64,000 bases of DNA from Cellulomonas edaphi (lineage in GTDB: Bacteria > Actinomycetota > Actinomycetes > Actinomycetales > Cellulomonadaceae): assembly GCF_030362815.1 (NCBI RefSeq), contig NZ_JAUCGR010000003.1, positions 310,001 to 374,000 of the forward strand, written 5' to 3'. This document shows, piece by piece, positions 34,541 to 43,057 of the stretch. The position numbers were made by a program, and so were the translations under genes. The notes beneath the pieces are model-generated. The model saw nothing but the letters and a program-made list of their open reading frames with translations, had not been told where the DNA came from and made no database searches. The stretch's first letter is position 1, and each line of letters starts with the position of its first letter.

Positions 34541-36838
34541 TCAGGGGACGAGCGCGTCCCGCGCCGGTACCTGGTCCTGCTCGGCCTCGCGGTCCACGCG
34601 CGCCGCTCGCAGCCGCGACGCGATGACCGCACCGAAGGCGATGAGCGCCGCGACGACCGCGATGCCCAGGCGCAGGGTGGTGTTCGCGTCGTCGCCCACG
34701 GTGACGACCACGACGGCCGGCGCGATGAGCAGTGCCACCAGGTTCATGACCTTGAGCAGCGGATTGATCGCTGGCCCCGCGGTGTCCTTGAAGGGGTCGC
34801 CCACCGTGTCGCCGATGACGGCCGCGGCGTGAGCCTCCGAGCCCTTGCCGCCGTAGTGGCCGTCCTCGACGATCTTCTTCGCGTTGTCCCAGGCGCCACC
34901 GGCGTTGGCCAGGAAGACGGCCATGAGGACGCCGGCCCCGATGGCACCCGCGAGGAACCCGGCGAGCGGGCCGATCCCCAGGCCGAAGCCGACGGCGATC
35001 GGCGCGAACGCGGCGAGAAGGCCGGGCGTGGCGAGCTCGCGCAGGGAGTCACGCGTGCAGATGTCGACGACGCGCCCGTACTCGGGGCGCTCCTCGTACG
35101 TCATGATCCCGGGGTGGTCGCGGAACTGACGACGCACCTCGAAGACGATGGCGCCCGCGGCCCGGGTCACGGCGTCGATGGCCAGCCCGGAGAACAGGAA
35201 CACCGTGGCACCACCCAGGATCACGCCGACCAGCGTGACAGGGCTGATGATCGAGTAGTTCAGCATCGACTCGGTGAGGTCGCCGACCGCGCGGGGGTTC
35301 ACCTCGCGCAGCTTGGCGGACACGGCGTCGGCGTACGAGCCGAACAGCGCGGTGGCCGCGAGCACCGCCGTGGCGATCGCGATGCCCTTGGTCACGGCCT
35401 TGGTGGTGTTGCCCACGGCGTCGAGGTCGGTGAGGATCTGGGCGCCCTCCTCGCTCACGTCGCCGGACATCTCCGCGATGCCCTGCGCGTTGTCGGAGAC
35501 GGGCCCGAAGGTGTCCATCGCGACGATGACGCCGACCGTGGTCAGCAGGCCGCAGCCCGCGAGCGCGATGAGGAACAGCGAGAGCGTGATGGAGCCTCCC
35601 GCGATGAGGAACACGCCGCAGATGGCAGCCGCGATGATGCCCGCGGTGTAGACCGCGGACTCGAAGCCCACCCCGATGCCCGACAGGACGACGGTGGCCG
35701 CGCCCGTGCGGGTGGTCGCCGCGACGTGCAGCGTCGGCTTGCTCGTCGTGCCCGTGAAGTAGCCCGTGACCCACAGGATGATGCCGGCCAGCACCACGCC
35801 GATGGCGACCGCGAGGGACGCGATGACGCGCGGGTCGCCGTCGTGCTCGCCGAGGCTGCCGTTGACGAAGCCCGAGAAGGACGACGGCAGGTAGATGAAC
35901 GCGGCGATCGCAGCCAGCACCACGCCGATCACCGCCGAGATGTAGAAGCCGCGGTTGATGGCGGTCAGCCCCGACTCGGAGCCGCGCACGCGCGTGATGG
36001 CCACCCCGAGCACGGCGACGAGTGCGCCGACCGCGGTCACGATGAGCGGGAAGACGAGCCCCTTCTCACCGAAGGCGGCCTTGCCCAGGATCAGAGCGGC
36101 CACCAGGGTGACGGCGTAGGACTCGAACAGGTCCGCCGCCATCCCGGCGCAGTCGCCCACGTTGTCGCCCACGTTGTCCGCGATCGTGGCGGCGTTGCGC
36201 GGGTCGTCCTCGGGGATGCCCTGCTCGACCTTGCCCACGAGGTCGGCGCCCACGTCGGCCGCCTTGGTGAAGATGCCGCCGCCGACGCGCATGAACATGG
36301 CGAGCAGCGCGGCGCCGAAGCCGAAGCCCTCGAGCACCGACGGTGCGTCCTCGCGGTAGATCAGCACGACGCTCGCCGCGCCCAGCAGACCCAGGCCGAC
36401 CACGGACATGCCGACGACGCCGCCGGTACGGAAGGCGATCCGCGCACCCTCGGCGCGGCCGTCCTTCTGGGACGCGGCGGCCGCGACGCGGAGGTTCGCG
36501 CGCGTCGCCAGCCACATGCCCAGGAACCCGATCGACGCCGAGAACACGGCACCGACCAGGAAGAAGATGGATCGTCCGACCTTGATGCCGCCGTCTCCCG
36601 GGAGCAGGAACAGCAGCGCGCACACGACCACCGCGAACAGGGCCAGGGTGCGGAACTGACGGTTGAGATAGGCCGACGCGCCCTCTTGGACCGCCTTGGC
36701 GATCTCCTGCATCGACGACGTGCCCTCACCGGCCGCGAGCACCTGGCGGCGTAGCACCGCTGCGACGACGAGCGCGGCAACCGCGACGGCGGCGATCACG
36801 GCGACGATCGTGATGCTCGTGGAACCGAGCTCGATCAT
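34541..36838 (-). CDS. hppA: Membrane-bound proton-translocating pyrophosphatase
   Basis: A 765-residue, 16-helix membrane pyrophosphatase that couples PPi hydrolysis to H+ export. The catalytic segments are intact: TKAADVGADLVGKVEQGIPE, DDPRNAATIADNVGDNVGDC and the C-terminal GDTVGDPFKDTAGPAINPL. The sequence GNTTKAVTKG has Lys where K+-dependent enzymes have Ala, so the pump should be K+-independent. The start ATG at 36838 begins directly with the first hydrophobic helix. It is a single-gene unit with its own promoter and convergent terminator. Confidence 0.97.
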   Translation of the reverse strand: MIELGSTSITIVAVIAAVAVAALVVAAVLRRQVLAAGEGTSSMQEIAKAVQEGASAYLNRQFRTLALFAVVVCALLFLLPGDGGIKVGRSIFFLVGAVFSASIGFLGMWLATRANLRVAAAASQKDGRAEGARIAFRTGGVVGMSVVGLGLLGAASVVLIYREDAPSVLEGFGFGAALLAMFMRVGGGIFTKAADVGADLVGKVEQGIPEDDPRNAATIADNVGDNVGDCAGMAADLFESYAVTLVAALILGKAAFGEKGLVFPLIVTAVGALVAVLGVAITRVRGSESGLTAINRGFYISAVIGVVLAAIAAFIYLPSSFSGFVNGSLGEHDGDPRVIASLAVAIGVVLAGIILWVTGYFTGTTSKPTLHVAATTRTGAATVVLSGIGVGFESAVYTAGIIAAAICGVFLIAGGSITLSLFLIALAGCGLLTTVGVIVAMDTFGPVSDNAQGIAEMSGDVSEEGAQILTDLDAVGNTTKAVTKGIAIATAVLAATALFGSYADAVSAKLREVNPRAVGDLTESMLNYSIISPVTLVGVILGGATVFLFSGLAIDAVTRAAGAIVFEVRRQFRDHPGIMTYEERPEYGRVVDICTRDSLRELATPGLLAAFAPIAVGFGLGIGPLAGFLAGAIGAGVLMAVFLANAGGAWDNAKKIVEDGHYGGKGSEAHAAAVIGDTVGDPFKDTAGPAINPLLKVMNLVALLIAPAVVVVTVGDDANTTLRLGIAVVAALIAFGAVIASRLRAARVDREAEQDQVPARDALVP

Positions 36839-36912
36839 GCATCCTCCTCGGAATTCGGCGCGACCCCCTGATCACACCTCGCCCCGCGGCCCCGTTGCCG
36901 CCGGACCCGGGC

Positions 36913-36918
36913 AGTCTA
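36913..36918 (-). promoter_or_regulatory. Putative -10 element for hppA
   Basis: TAGACT (36918-36913 on the minus strand) fits the actinobacterial TANNNT consensus and would give a leader of about 68 nt. No convincing -35 was seen. Confidence 0.4.
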
Positions 36919-37091
36919 ATCACGCTCCACGCCCCGCACCGGAGGGGCGTGCGCGCGTCTCACGACGGCTTCATGAACGCCCTCCATCGCCGGGTCGAAG
37001 GATTGCGCCCCGGACCCCAACCTGACGTGCTTCCCGTCCGTCACGATGGGTGAAGGGCCGCCACCGGGAGGCCCGCGACGACGGGGGCTCG

Positions 37092-37619
37092 ATGGCCGGC
37101 TGGGAGAGCGCGCTCGACCGGCTCGTGCGCGAGCGCGGACCGGCGCTGGTGGGCCACGCGTACCTGCTGACGGGCGATCTGCGCGAGGCGGAGGACCTGG
37201 TGCAGGACGCCCTGGTCAAGGTCTTCTCGCGCGGCCGGCCGGTCGAGGAGATCCGCTCCGCCGAGGCGTACGTGCGCACTGCGATCCACACGCTCTACCT
37301 CGATGGCTTCCGCCGCCGGCGCCACTGGGCCACGATCCGTCACCTCGCCGCGACGCCGGAGGTCAGTACCGCCGACGGCCCCGACCTCGTCGTCGGCAAC
37401 CGGCTGCTGCTCGCCGACGCCCTGCGCGCCCTGAGCCCCCGCGAGCGCACGTGCGTGGTGCTGCACCACGTCGAGGACCTCGCGCTCGACGAGATCGCGG
37501 GCGAGCTCTCGCTCAGCACGGGCTCGGTCAAGCGCTACCTGGCCGACGGCCGCACCAAGCTGCGCGACGCGCTCGCGCCCCCACGTCCGCTCACCGACTC
37601 GCCCCGGAGGACACCGTGA
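37092..37619 (+). CDS. ECF-type RNA polymerase sigma factor
   Basis: A 175-residue sigma factor with region 2 (HAYLLTGDLREAEDLVQDAL, then VKVFSRGRP) and region 4 (LSPRERTCVVLHHVEDLALD, then EIAGELSLSTGSVKRYLADG). It resembles the SigE/SigM-like group common in actinobacteria. ATG at 37092 fits the usual N-terminus; an in-frame GTG at 37050 would add 14 residues. The stop overlaps the next gene by 4 bp (GTGA), so the membrane protein downstream is likely its regulator or partner. The signal and regulon are unknown. Confidence 0.9.
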   Translation: MAGWESALDRLVRERGPALVGHAYLLTGDLREAEDLVQDALVKVFSRGRPVEEIRSAEAYVRTAIHTLYLDGFRRRRHWATIRHLAATPEVSTADGPDLVVGNRLLLADALRALSPRERTCVVLHHVEDLALDEIAGELSLSTGSVKRYLADGRTKLRDALAPPRPLTDSPRRTP

Positions 37620-38878
37620 ACGACGACCTCGACGACCTGCTGTCCGACCTCGCTGCCGCGGCCGGGACTGCCGCCGCGCACGGCGCGTTGGGCGATGACG
37701 GCACGACGGTGCAGCGGATCGCTCGCCGGGTCCGCCGCCGTCGGACTGCCCGGCGTGCCGGCGCCGGCGCCGTGGTGGCGTGCGCGGCGGGAGCGGTGGC
37801 GTTCGGCGCCGTCCAGTTGCGCGGCGGAGGGCTCCCGAGCGTTGCGCCGCCCGTCTCGACGGCCGGGGCCGAGGCCGACTGGCCAGCGCAGTTCGACCGG
37901 TGCGGCAAGCCGGTCCGGGACGGGCTCGACTCGGCCGGCGACGTGACGCTGGCGGCCACTGTGCGCTCCGGCACCGGCAAGGAGGTCCAGGTCCGCGCCA
38001 CCGCGACGGGACCGGCCGACCCCGCGGCGCGGGGCTGGGTGTACGGCACGGAGCTGATGGTGACCGACGATGCCGGGGTCGTCGTGGGCGTCTACGAGGG
38101 TCCGGCGCTGCCGGGGTCCGACCAGATCGACGACTTCTACGCCAACGTCGACTTCGCCGCGCAGCCGTTCCCGCTCGCATCCGACGTCACATTCCCGCTG
38201 GTCTCCTGCGCGCAGTACCCCGAAGGCACGGGTGATCCTGCCCTCGCGCCCGGCGACTACGACCTGTGGGTGACCCAGTCCGTGGGCTACACCGTCGACG
38301 GCACCGAGGTGCACGCGCGCGCGAGCGTCGACGTGCCGCTCGTCGTGGGGCCCGACGGGACACCGTCACCCGGCGCCGCCCAGTCCGCCGACCCCACGGC
38401 CGGGACGCCCGCGGAGCAGTACTTCGCGTGCGGCGAGCCGGTCGACCTGACGATCCACACGCTGCCCGATGCGGGCGGCCTCACGCTGGCTGCGGACCTG
38501 CCGGCGACCGGGTGGGGCGAGAGGCCCGCGTCGTGGTCCGTCACGGTCGGCACCCACGGCGGAGCGGCAGTCACGGCGCACGGCTCGCCGGCGGGGAGTC
38601 TTGCCCTCGTGGGTCCCGACGGTGACGTCGCAGGGTTCGTCGTGCCCGCCCGGGGGCCGCTGCGGACCATCGACGTCGGGCCCCGGTCCACGGAGGTCCT
38701 GCACGGCCCGACGAGGGTGCTCCCGTGCGAGGACGAGCCGCTGCGCGGGACGTACACGGCATGGCCGTTCGTCGTCGAGACGACGTCCGACGACGCGACC
38801 TCCGATGGCGAGGCGGTGGCTGCCGGCCCGCAGGTCGTGGTCGTCGCGAACCCCCAGGCGGTCACGTTCGGGTCGTGA
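37616..38878 (+). CDS. Membrane-anchored protein co-encoded with the sigma factor, possible anti-sigma
   Basis: A 420-residue protein. About 45 N-terminal residues are cytosolic, with an Asp/Leu-rich start and an Arg cluster. A single hydrophobic helix (about residues 46-66) follows, then a large extracytoplasmic part. This part appears duplicated: FDRCGKPV with a later SCAQYPEG, and FACGEPVD with a later PCEDEPLR, so each half has one Cys pair. No zinc HxxxCxxC anti-sigma motif is present. GTGA overlap with the sigma gene and GGAGG at 37606-37610 show tight coupling. A role in sensing at the cell surface is inferred. The last 17 bp overlap the convergent nrdG. Confidence 0.75.
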   Translation: MNDDLDDLLSDLAAAAGTAAAHGALGDDGTTVQRIARRVRRRRTARRAGAGAVVACAAGAVAFGAVQLRGGGLPSVAPPVSTAGAEADWPAQFDRCGKPVRDGLDSAGDVTLAATVRSGTGKEVQVRATATGPADPAARGWVYGTELMVTDDAGVVVGVYEGPALPGSDQIDDFYANVDFAAQPFPLASDVTFPLVSCAQYPEGTGDPALAPGDYDLWVTQSVGYTVDGTEVHARASVDVPLVVGPDGTPSPGAAQSADPTAGTPAEQYFACGEPVDLTIHTLPDAGGLTLAADLPATGWGERPASWSVTVGTHGGAAVTAHGSPAGSLALVGPDGDVAGFVVPARGPLRTIDVGPRSTEVLHGPTRVLPCEDEPLRGTYTAWPFVVETTSDDATSDGEAVAAGPQVVVVANPQAVTFGS

Positions 38879-39560
38879 GCGCGTCCAGGCTCGCGCGGTA
38901 CGCGCTCGTCGTTCCCTCGCGGCGCACCTCCTGCCACACGTGGTCCCGGACCCCGAGCCCGGCGAGCTCCGCCGCGAGCTCCGTGACGGCGGCGGCGTCG
39001 AGCACCGTCGGGTCGATCGTCGTGCGGACCTGCACGTCGACGCCGGCGTCCAGCACGCGGCGCAGCGACTCGAAGGCCGGTACCGCCCCACCCCGGCGTG
39101 TGATCGCGTCGTAGAGCCGTGCGGGAGCCTTGACGTCCAGCCCCACCCAGTCCACGTGCGGGAGCACACGCGCCAGTGCCGCCGGGAAGGCGCCGCCGGT
39201 GTGCAGGCCCACGCCGAACCCGCCCGCCCGGACCTCCTGCGCCGCCGCGACGAGGCCCGGCTGCATGGTGGGCTCGCCACCCGAGAACACGAGCCCGTCG
39301 AGCAGGCCGTGCCGCTTCGCCAGCAGCGTGCGGACGTCCTGCCACGGCACGACGCCCGGCGTGCGAGGGTCGAGGATCGCCGAGTTGTGGCAATACGTGC
39401 AGCGCCACGGACACCCCTGCAGGAACACGGTGGCCACCAGCTTGCCCGGCCAGTCGCAGCTGGACAGCGGCGTCAGGCCGGCGATCTCGAGCGCGTCGGC
39501 ACCTGCCCTTCCGTCGCCGTGCCCGCCGCGCCCGTTCGGCCGTCCGTTCGTCGTCCTCAC
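38862..39560 (-). CDS. nrdG: Anaerobic ribonucleoside-triphosphate reductase activating protein
   Basis: A 232-residue radical-SAM activase. The [4Fe-4S] ligands are in GCPWRCTYCHN (C-x3-C-x2-C), followed by the SAM-binding FSGGEPTMQ. A Gly-rich N-terminal tail of about 20 residues is unusual. It generates the glycyl radical on NrdD using SAM and reduced flavodoxin or ferredoxin. The GTG at 39560 overlaps the nrdD stop by 4 bp. It is strictly anaerobic in function, which supports a facultatively anaerobic host. Confidence 0.94.
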   Translation of the reverse strand: MRTTNGRPNGRGGHGDGRAGADALEIAGLTPLSSCDWPGKLVATVFLQGCPWRCTYCHNSAILDPRTPGVVPWQDVRTLLAKRHGLLDGLVFSGGEPTMQPGLVAAAQEVRAGGFGVGLHTGGAFPAALARVLPHVDWVGLDVKAPARLYDAITRRGGAVPAFESLRRVLDAGVDVQVRTTIDPTVLDAAAVTELAAELAGLGVRDHVWQEVRREGTTSAYRASLDALTTRT

Positions 39561-41347
39561 ACCCGGGCCGGCTCACGGAACGGCGTCCGCTCCGTGTGCT
39601 CGCCCTTCTTGCCCACATTGAACGAGCTCACGGGCCGGTGGTACCCCATGACGCGCGTCCACACCTCGCACACCCCGCCGCACGTCGGGCAGGTCTGCAC
39701 CTCCCCGGCGAGGTAGCCGTGCGAGGGGCAGATCGAGAACGTCGGCGTGACCGTCAGGTACGGCAGCCGGAACGTCTCGAGCGAGCGCCGCACGAGCGAC
39801 CGGCAGGCGTCGGCGGTCGACAGCCGCTCGGCCATGTACAGGTGCAGCACGGTCCCGCCCGTGTACCTCGTCTGGAGGTCGTCCTGCCGCAGCAGCGCCT
39901 CGAACGGGTCCTCCGTGAACCCCACGGGGAGCTGCGAGGAGTTGGTGTAGTACGGGTTCTGCTCGGTGCCCGCCTGCAGGATCTCGGGCCAGCGCGCCCG
40001 GTCCTCCTTGGCGAACCGGTAGGTGGTTCCCTCGGCGGGCGTCGCCTCCAGGTTGTACAGGTGGCCCGTCTCCTCCTGGAACTCGACCATCCGCGCGCGC
40101 ACGTGATCGAGCAGCCGGACGGCCATGGCGTGACCGGCGTCGTGCGTGATGTCGGCCGCGTCGCCCGTGAAGTTGCGGATCATCTCGTTGATCCCGTTCA
40201 CGCCGATCGTCGAGAAGTGGTTGTCCAGGCTCGGCAGGTACCGGCGCGTGTAGGGGAACAGGCCGTCGTCGAGGAGTCGCTGCACCACCTCCCGCTTGAG
40301 CTCCAGGCTGGCGCGCGCCAGGTCGAGCAGCTCGTCGAGCCTGGCCAGCAGCCCCTCCTCGTCGCCGCCGAACAGGTAGCCGAGGCGGGCGCAGTTGATG
40401 GTCACCACGCCGATGGAGCCGGTCTGCTCGGCGGACCCGAACAGGCCGTTGCCGCGCTTGAGCAGCTCCCGGAGGTCCAGCTGCAGGCGGCAGCACATCG
40501 AGCGGACGTCGCCCGGGTTCATCTCGGAGTTGATGAAGTTCTGGAAGTACGGCAGGCCGTAGCGCGCGGTCATCGCGAAGAGCCGGTCGGCATTGGGGCT
40601 GTCCCAGTCGAAGTCCTTGGTGATGTTGTAGGTGGGGATCGGGAACGTGAACACCCGGCCGCTCGCGTCGCCCTCCGTCATGACGTCCATGTACGCGCGG
40701 TTGATCAGGTCCATCTCGCGCTGCAGGTCGCCGTACGTGAAGTCGCACGGCTGCTCCCCCACCATCGGTACCTCGCCTGCCAGGTCCTCCGGGCACGTCC
40801 AGTCGAAGGTCAGGTTGGTGAACGGCGTCTGCGTCCCCCAGCGGCTCGGGACGTTGAGGTTGTAGACGAGCTCCTGGATGCCCTGCCGCACCTGCTCGTA
40901 GGTGAGCCCGTCCGTGCGCACGTAGGGAGCCATGTACGTGTCGAAGCTGCTGAACGCCTGCGCCCCGGCCCACTCGTTCTGCATGGTGCCCAGGAAGTTC
41001 ACGATCTGGCCGATCGCGGCGCTGAAGTGCTTGGCAGGGCGCGCGTCGACCTTGCCGGGGATCCCCCCGAGGCCCTCCTGCAACAGCGTCCGCAGGGACC
41101 ACCCGGCGCAGTAGCCGGAGAGCATGTCGAGGTCGTGGATGTGCAGGTCGCCCTCGCGGTGCGCCTGCCCCACGGCCTGGGGGTAGACGTGGCTGAGCCA
41201 GTAGTTGGCGATCACCTTGCCCGACGTGTTGAGGATCAGTCCGCCCAGCGAGTAGCCCTGGTTCGCGTTGGCGTTGACCCGCCAGTCGCTGCGGTCGAGG
41301 TACTCGTCCACCGACGCACCCACCTCGACGACCACCCGCTCGGTCAT
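39557..41347 (-). CDS. nrdD: Anaerobic (class III) ribonucleoside-triphosphate reductase, without ATP cone
   Basis: A 596-residue glycyl-radical enzyme making dNTPs without oxygen. Landmarks are NANANQGYSLGGLI, HIHDLDMLSGYCAGWSLRTL, the Cys of MCCRLQLDLREL, a C-terminal zinc site (CPSHGYL then CPTCGG) and the glycyl-radical segment RVMGYHRPVSSFNVGKKGEH. The ~100-residue regulatory ATP cone found in enzymes of about 700 residues is absent. ATG at 41347 has GAAGGAG just upstream; a longer reading would run over NrdR-like boxes. First gene of nrdD-nrdG. Confidence 0.95.
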   Translation of the reverse strand: MTERVVVEVGASVDEYLDRSDWRVNANANQGYSLGGLILNTSGKVIANYWLSHVYPQAVGQAHREGDLHIHDLDMLSGYCAGWSLRTLLQEGLGGIPGKVDARPAKHFSAAIGQIVNFLGTMQNEWAGAQAFSSFDTYMAPYVRTDGLTYEQVRQGIQELVYNLNVPSRWGTQTPFTNLTFDWTCPEDLAGEVPMVGEQPCDFTYGDLQREMDLINRAYMDVMTEGDASGRVFTFPIPTYNITKDFDWDSPNADRLFAMTARYGLPYFQNFINSEMNPGDVRSMCCRLQLDLRELLKRGNGLFGSAEQTGSIGVVTINCARLGYLFGGDEEGLLARLDELLDLARASLELKREVVQRLLDDGLFPYTRRYLPSLDNHFSTIGVNGINEMIRNFTGDAADITHDAGHAMAVRLLDHVRARMVEFQEETGHLYNLEATPAEGTTYRFAKEDRARWPEILQAGTEQNPYYTNSSQLPVGFTEDPFEALLRQDDLQTRYTGGTVLHLYMAERLSTADACRSLVRRSLETFRLPYLTVTPTFSICPSHGYLAGEVQTCPTCGGVCEVWTRVMGYHRPVSSFNVGKKGEHTERTPFREPARV

Positions 41348-41377
41348 GTGCTGCTCCTTCGCCCCTCTGCGGCGCCG

Positions 41378-41425
41378 GGCCCACATGTGGTGGTCGCCCT
41401 GGGTGCGGACCGCAAGATGTGGGCA
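41378..41425 (-). promoter_or_regulatory. Tandem NrdR-like boxes upstream of nrdD
   Basis: Two related elements, one centred at 41385.5 (containing CCACATGTGG) and one at 41417.5 (CCGCAAGATGTGGG), are 32 bp apart. NrdR binds pairs of 16-bp boxes separated by 15-16 bp, so the spacing is as expected. The second box is less symmetric. An inverted repeat GGGCAT/ATGCCC (41421-41436) overlaps its edge. Confidence 0.55.
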
Positions 41426-41544
41426 TTTCTATGCCCGACCCCCTCCCGCCACGGGGACCTAGGTCCCGCCCCCGTGGGACATCGGCGCGACGCACGGCGT
41501 GTCGCTGCGGCGACGCGCCACAACCCTCCGGCGTGTCGCTCCGA

Positions 41545-42411
41545 TCAGCCCGCGAGCACGAAGCGGACGGCCTCGCCCGGGCGCAGCTGCGCCATCGCGC
41601 CGAGCGCCGACGAGCGCACGACGGCCAGCACGGGGTAGCCGCCCGTGACCGGGTGGTCGGCCCCGAACACCACCGGACGACCGTCGGGCGGGATCTGCAC
41701 GGCCCCCGGCACCAGCCCCACGGGCTTGAGCTCGGCCCCCGCCGCCCGCGGGGTGCGCGCGACGACCGGCCCGTCCAGCCGGACGGCGACGCGGTCGCTC
41801 GCGGGCGTGGCGCGGTACCCGGCGCGCGAGGTGAGCGTCGCCAGCCCGTCGACGAACCAGTCGGCGTGCGGACCGGGCCGCACCGGGACCACCACCTCGT
41901 CGGGCCACGTCGGCACGGGCGCGAGATCGATCGCCGGCAGGTCGGTGGGCGGCGCGCCGACGGGCAGCACGTCCCCCGCGGCGAGCGGCGCCGGACCCAC
42001 GCCCGCGAGCCGGTCCGTCGAGCGTGATCCCAGCACCGGCGGCACGTCGATCCCGCCGCGGACCGCGAGATACGTGCGCAGGCCCCGCGTCGCGGTCCCG
42101 AGGACCAGCTCGCCGCCGTCGGGCACCTCGAGCACCGCGTCGCGCCCCACGGGCCGACCGTCGACGAGGGCCGTCCCCCGCGCCCCCGCGAGTGCCACCG
42201 TGACCGGCCCGAGGGCCCGAAGCCGCAGGCCCCCCAGCAGCACCTCGATCCCGGCGTGGCTGGCCGGGTTCGCCACCAGCCGGTTGGCGAGCCGCAGCGC
42301 GCCGGGGTCGGCCGCGCCCGAGCGGCCGACGCCCATGTGCGCGTAGCCGGGCCGCCCCAGGTCCTCGACCAGCGCGAGCACGCCGGGCGCCAGCACCTCG
42401 AGCGCCGTCAT
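41545..42411 (-). CDS. pxpC: 5-oxoprolinase subunit C (biotin-dependent carboxyltransferase-like)
   Basis: A 288-residue KipA/AHS2-type protein: N-terminal VLAPGVLALVEDLGRPGYAH and MGVGRSGAADPGALRLANRL, and C-terminal GADHPVTGGYPVLAVV are diagnostic. With PxpA and PxpB it forms the ATP-dependent 5-oxoprolinase that opens 5-oxo-L-proline to glutamate, a housekeeping metabolite repair. Start ATG at 42411 matches the family N-terminus. It is last in pxpA-pxpB-pxpC, with a 22-bp gap after pxpB. Confidence 0.93.
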   Translation of the reverse strand: MTALEVLAPGVLALVEDLGRPGYAHMGVGRSGAADPGALRLANRLVANPASHAGIEVLLGGLRLRALGPVTVALAGARGTALVDGRPVGRDAVLEVPDGGELVLGTATRGLRTYLAVRGGIDVPPVLGSRSTDRLAGVGPAPLAAGDVLPVGAPPTDLPAIDLAPVPTWPDEVVVPVRPGPHADWFVDGLATLTSRAGYRATPASDRVAVRLDGPVVARTPRAAGAELKPVGLVPGAVQIPPDGRPVVFGADHPVTGGYPVLAVVRSSALGAMAQLRPGEAVRFVLAG

Positions 42412-42433
42412 CGCGCCCTCATCGTCGCGGGCC

Positions 42434-43057
42434 TCACCGTGGCGTCGCCACGAAGCGCACGCGCGTGCCCGGCACCAGGAGCGCCGGCTGCTCGCGCTCC
42501 AGGTCCCACAGCGTCGTGGCGCAGCGCCCCAGCAGTCGCCATCCTCCCGGGGTCGCGGCCGGGTACACGGCACTGAACTCGTCGGCGATCGCCACCGACC
42601 CCGCCGGGACGCGCTCGCGCGGGCTCGCGAGGCGTGGCACCTGCAGCACCGGGTCGAGCCCGACCAGGTACGCGAAGCCGGGCATGAAACCCCCGAAGGC
42701 CACGGTGTACAGCCGGGCGGTGTGGCGTCGGACCACCTCCTCGACCGAGCGGCCGGTGGCCTGGGCGACGTCGGCGAGGTCCGGGCCGTCGTAGGTCACC
42801 GGGAGCTCGAGCTCGGGGCCGACCGCGTGGTGCGCGGACCCGAGCTCCAGGCCGTGCACCGCCGCCGCCAGGGCGGCGTGCTCGACGGGGCCGCTCCCCC
42901 GCAGCAGCAGCGTGCGGGCCGCGGGCACCTGGTCGACGACGGCGTCCCAGCCTCCTCGGCTGCGCGCGGCGCGCACGGCGTCGTCGAGCGCGCGCACCTG
43001 CGCGAGGTCGTCGAGCTCGACGAGCACCGCGTCGTCCCCGAACGGCAGCACCCTCAC
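42434..43057 (-). CDS. pxpB: 5-oxoprolinase subunit B (KipI-like)
   Basis: A 207-residue AHS1-domain protein. VRVLPFGDDAVLVELDDLAQ opens the fold; YTVAFGGFMPGFAYLVGLD and SVAIADEFSAVYPAATPGGW are the signature segments. The GTG at 43057 overlaps the pxpA stop by 4 bp. It forms a heteromer with PxpC. Confidence 0.93.
   Translation of the reverse strand: MRVLPFGDDAVLVELDDLAQVRALDDAVRAARSRGGWDAVVDQVPAARTLLLRGSGPVEHAALAAAVHGLELGSAHHAVGPELELPVTYDGPDLADVAQATGRSVEEVVRRHTARLYTVAFGGFMPGFAYLVGLDPVLQVPRLASPRERVPAGSVAIADEFSAVYPAATPGGWRLLGRCATTLWDLEREQPALLVPGTRVRFVATPR

Noticed and set aside
41348-41386. N-terminal extension of NrdD (MWARRRRG...)
   Set aside because: It would be encoded over the NrdR-like box and lacks an RBS; the ATG at 41347 has GAAGGAG.
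41421-41436. GGGCAT/ATGCCC inverted repeat taken as a separate operator or terminator
   Set aside because: Only 6 bp per arm and it overlaps the distal NrdR-like box; no independent support.
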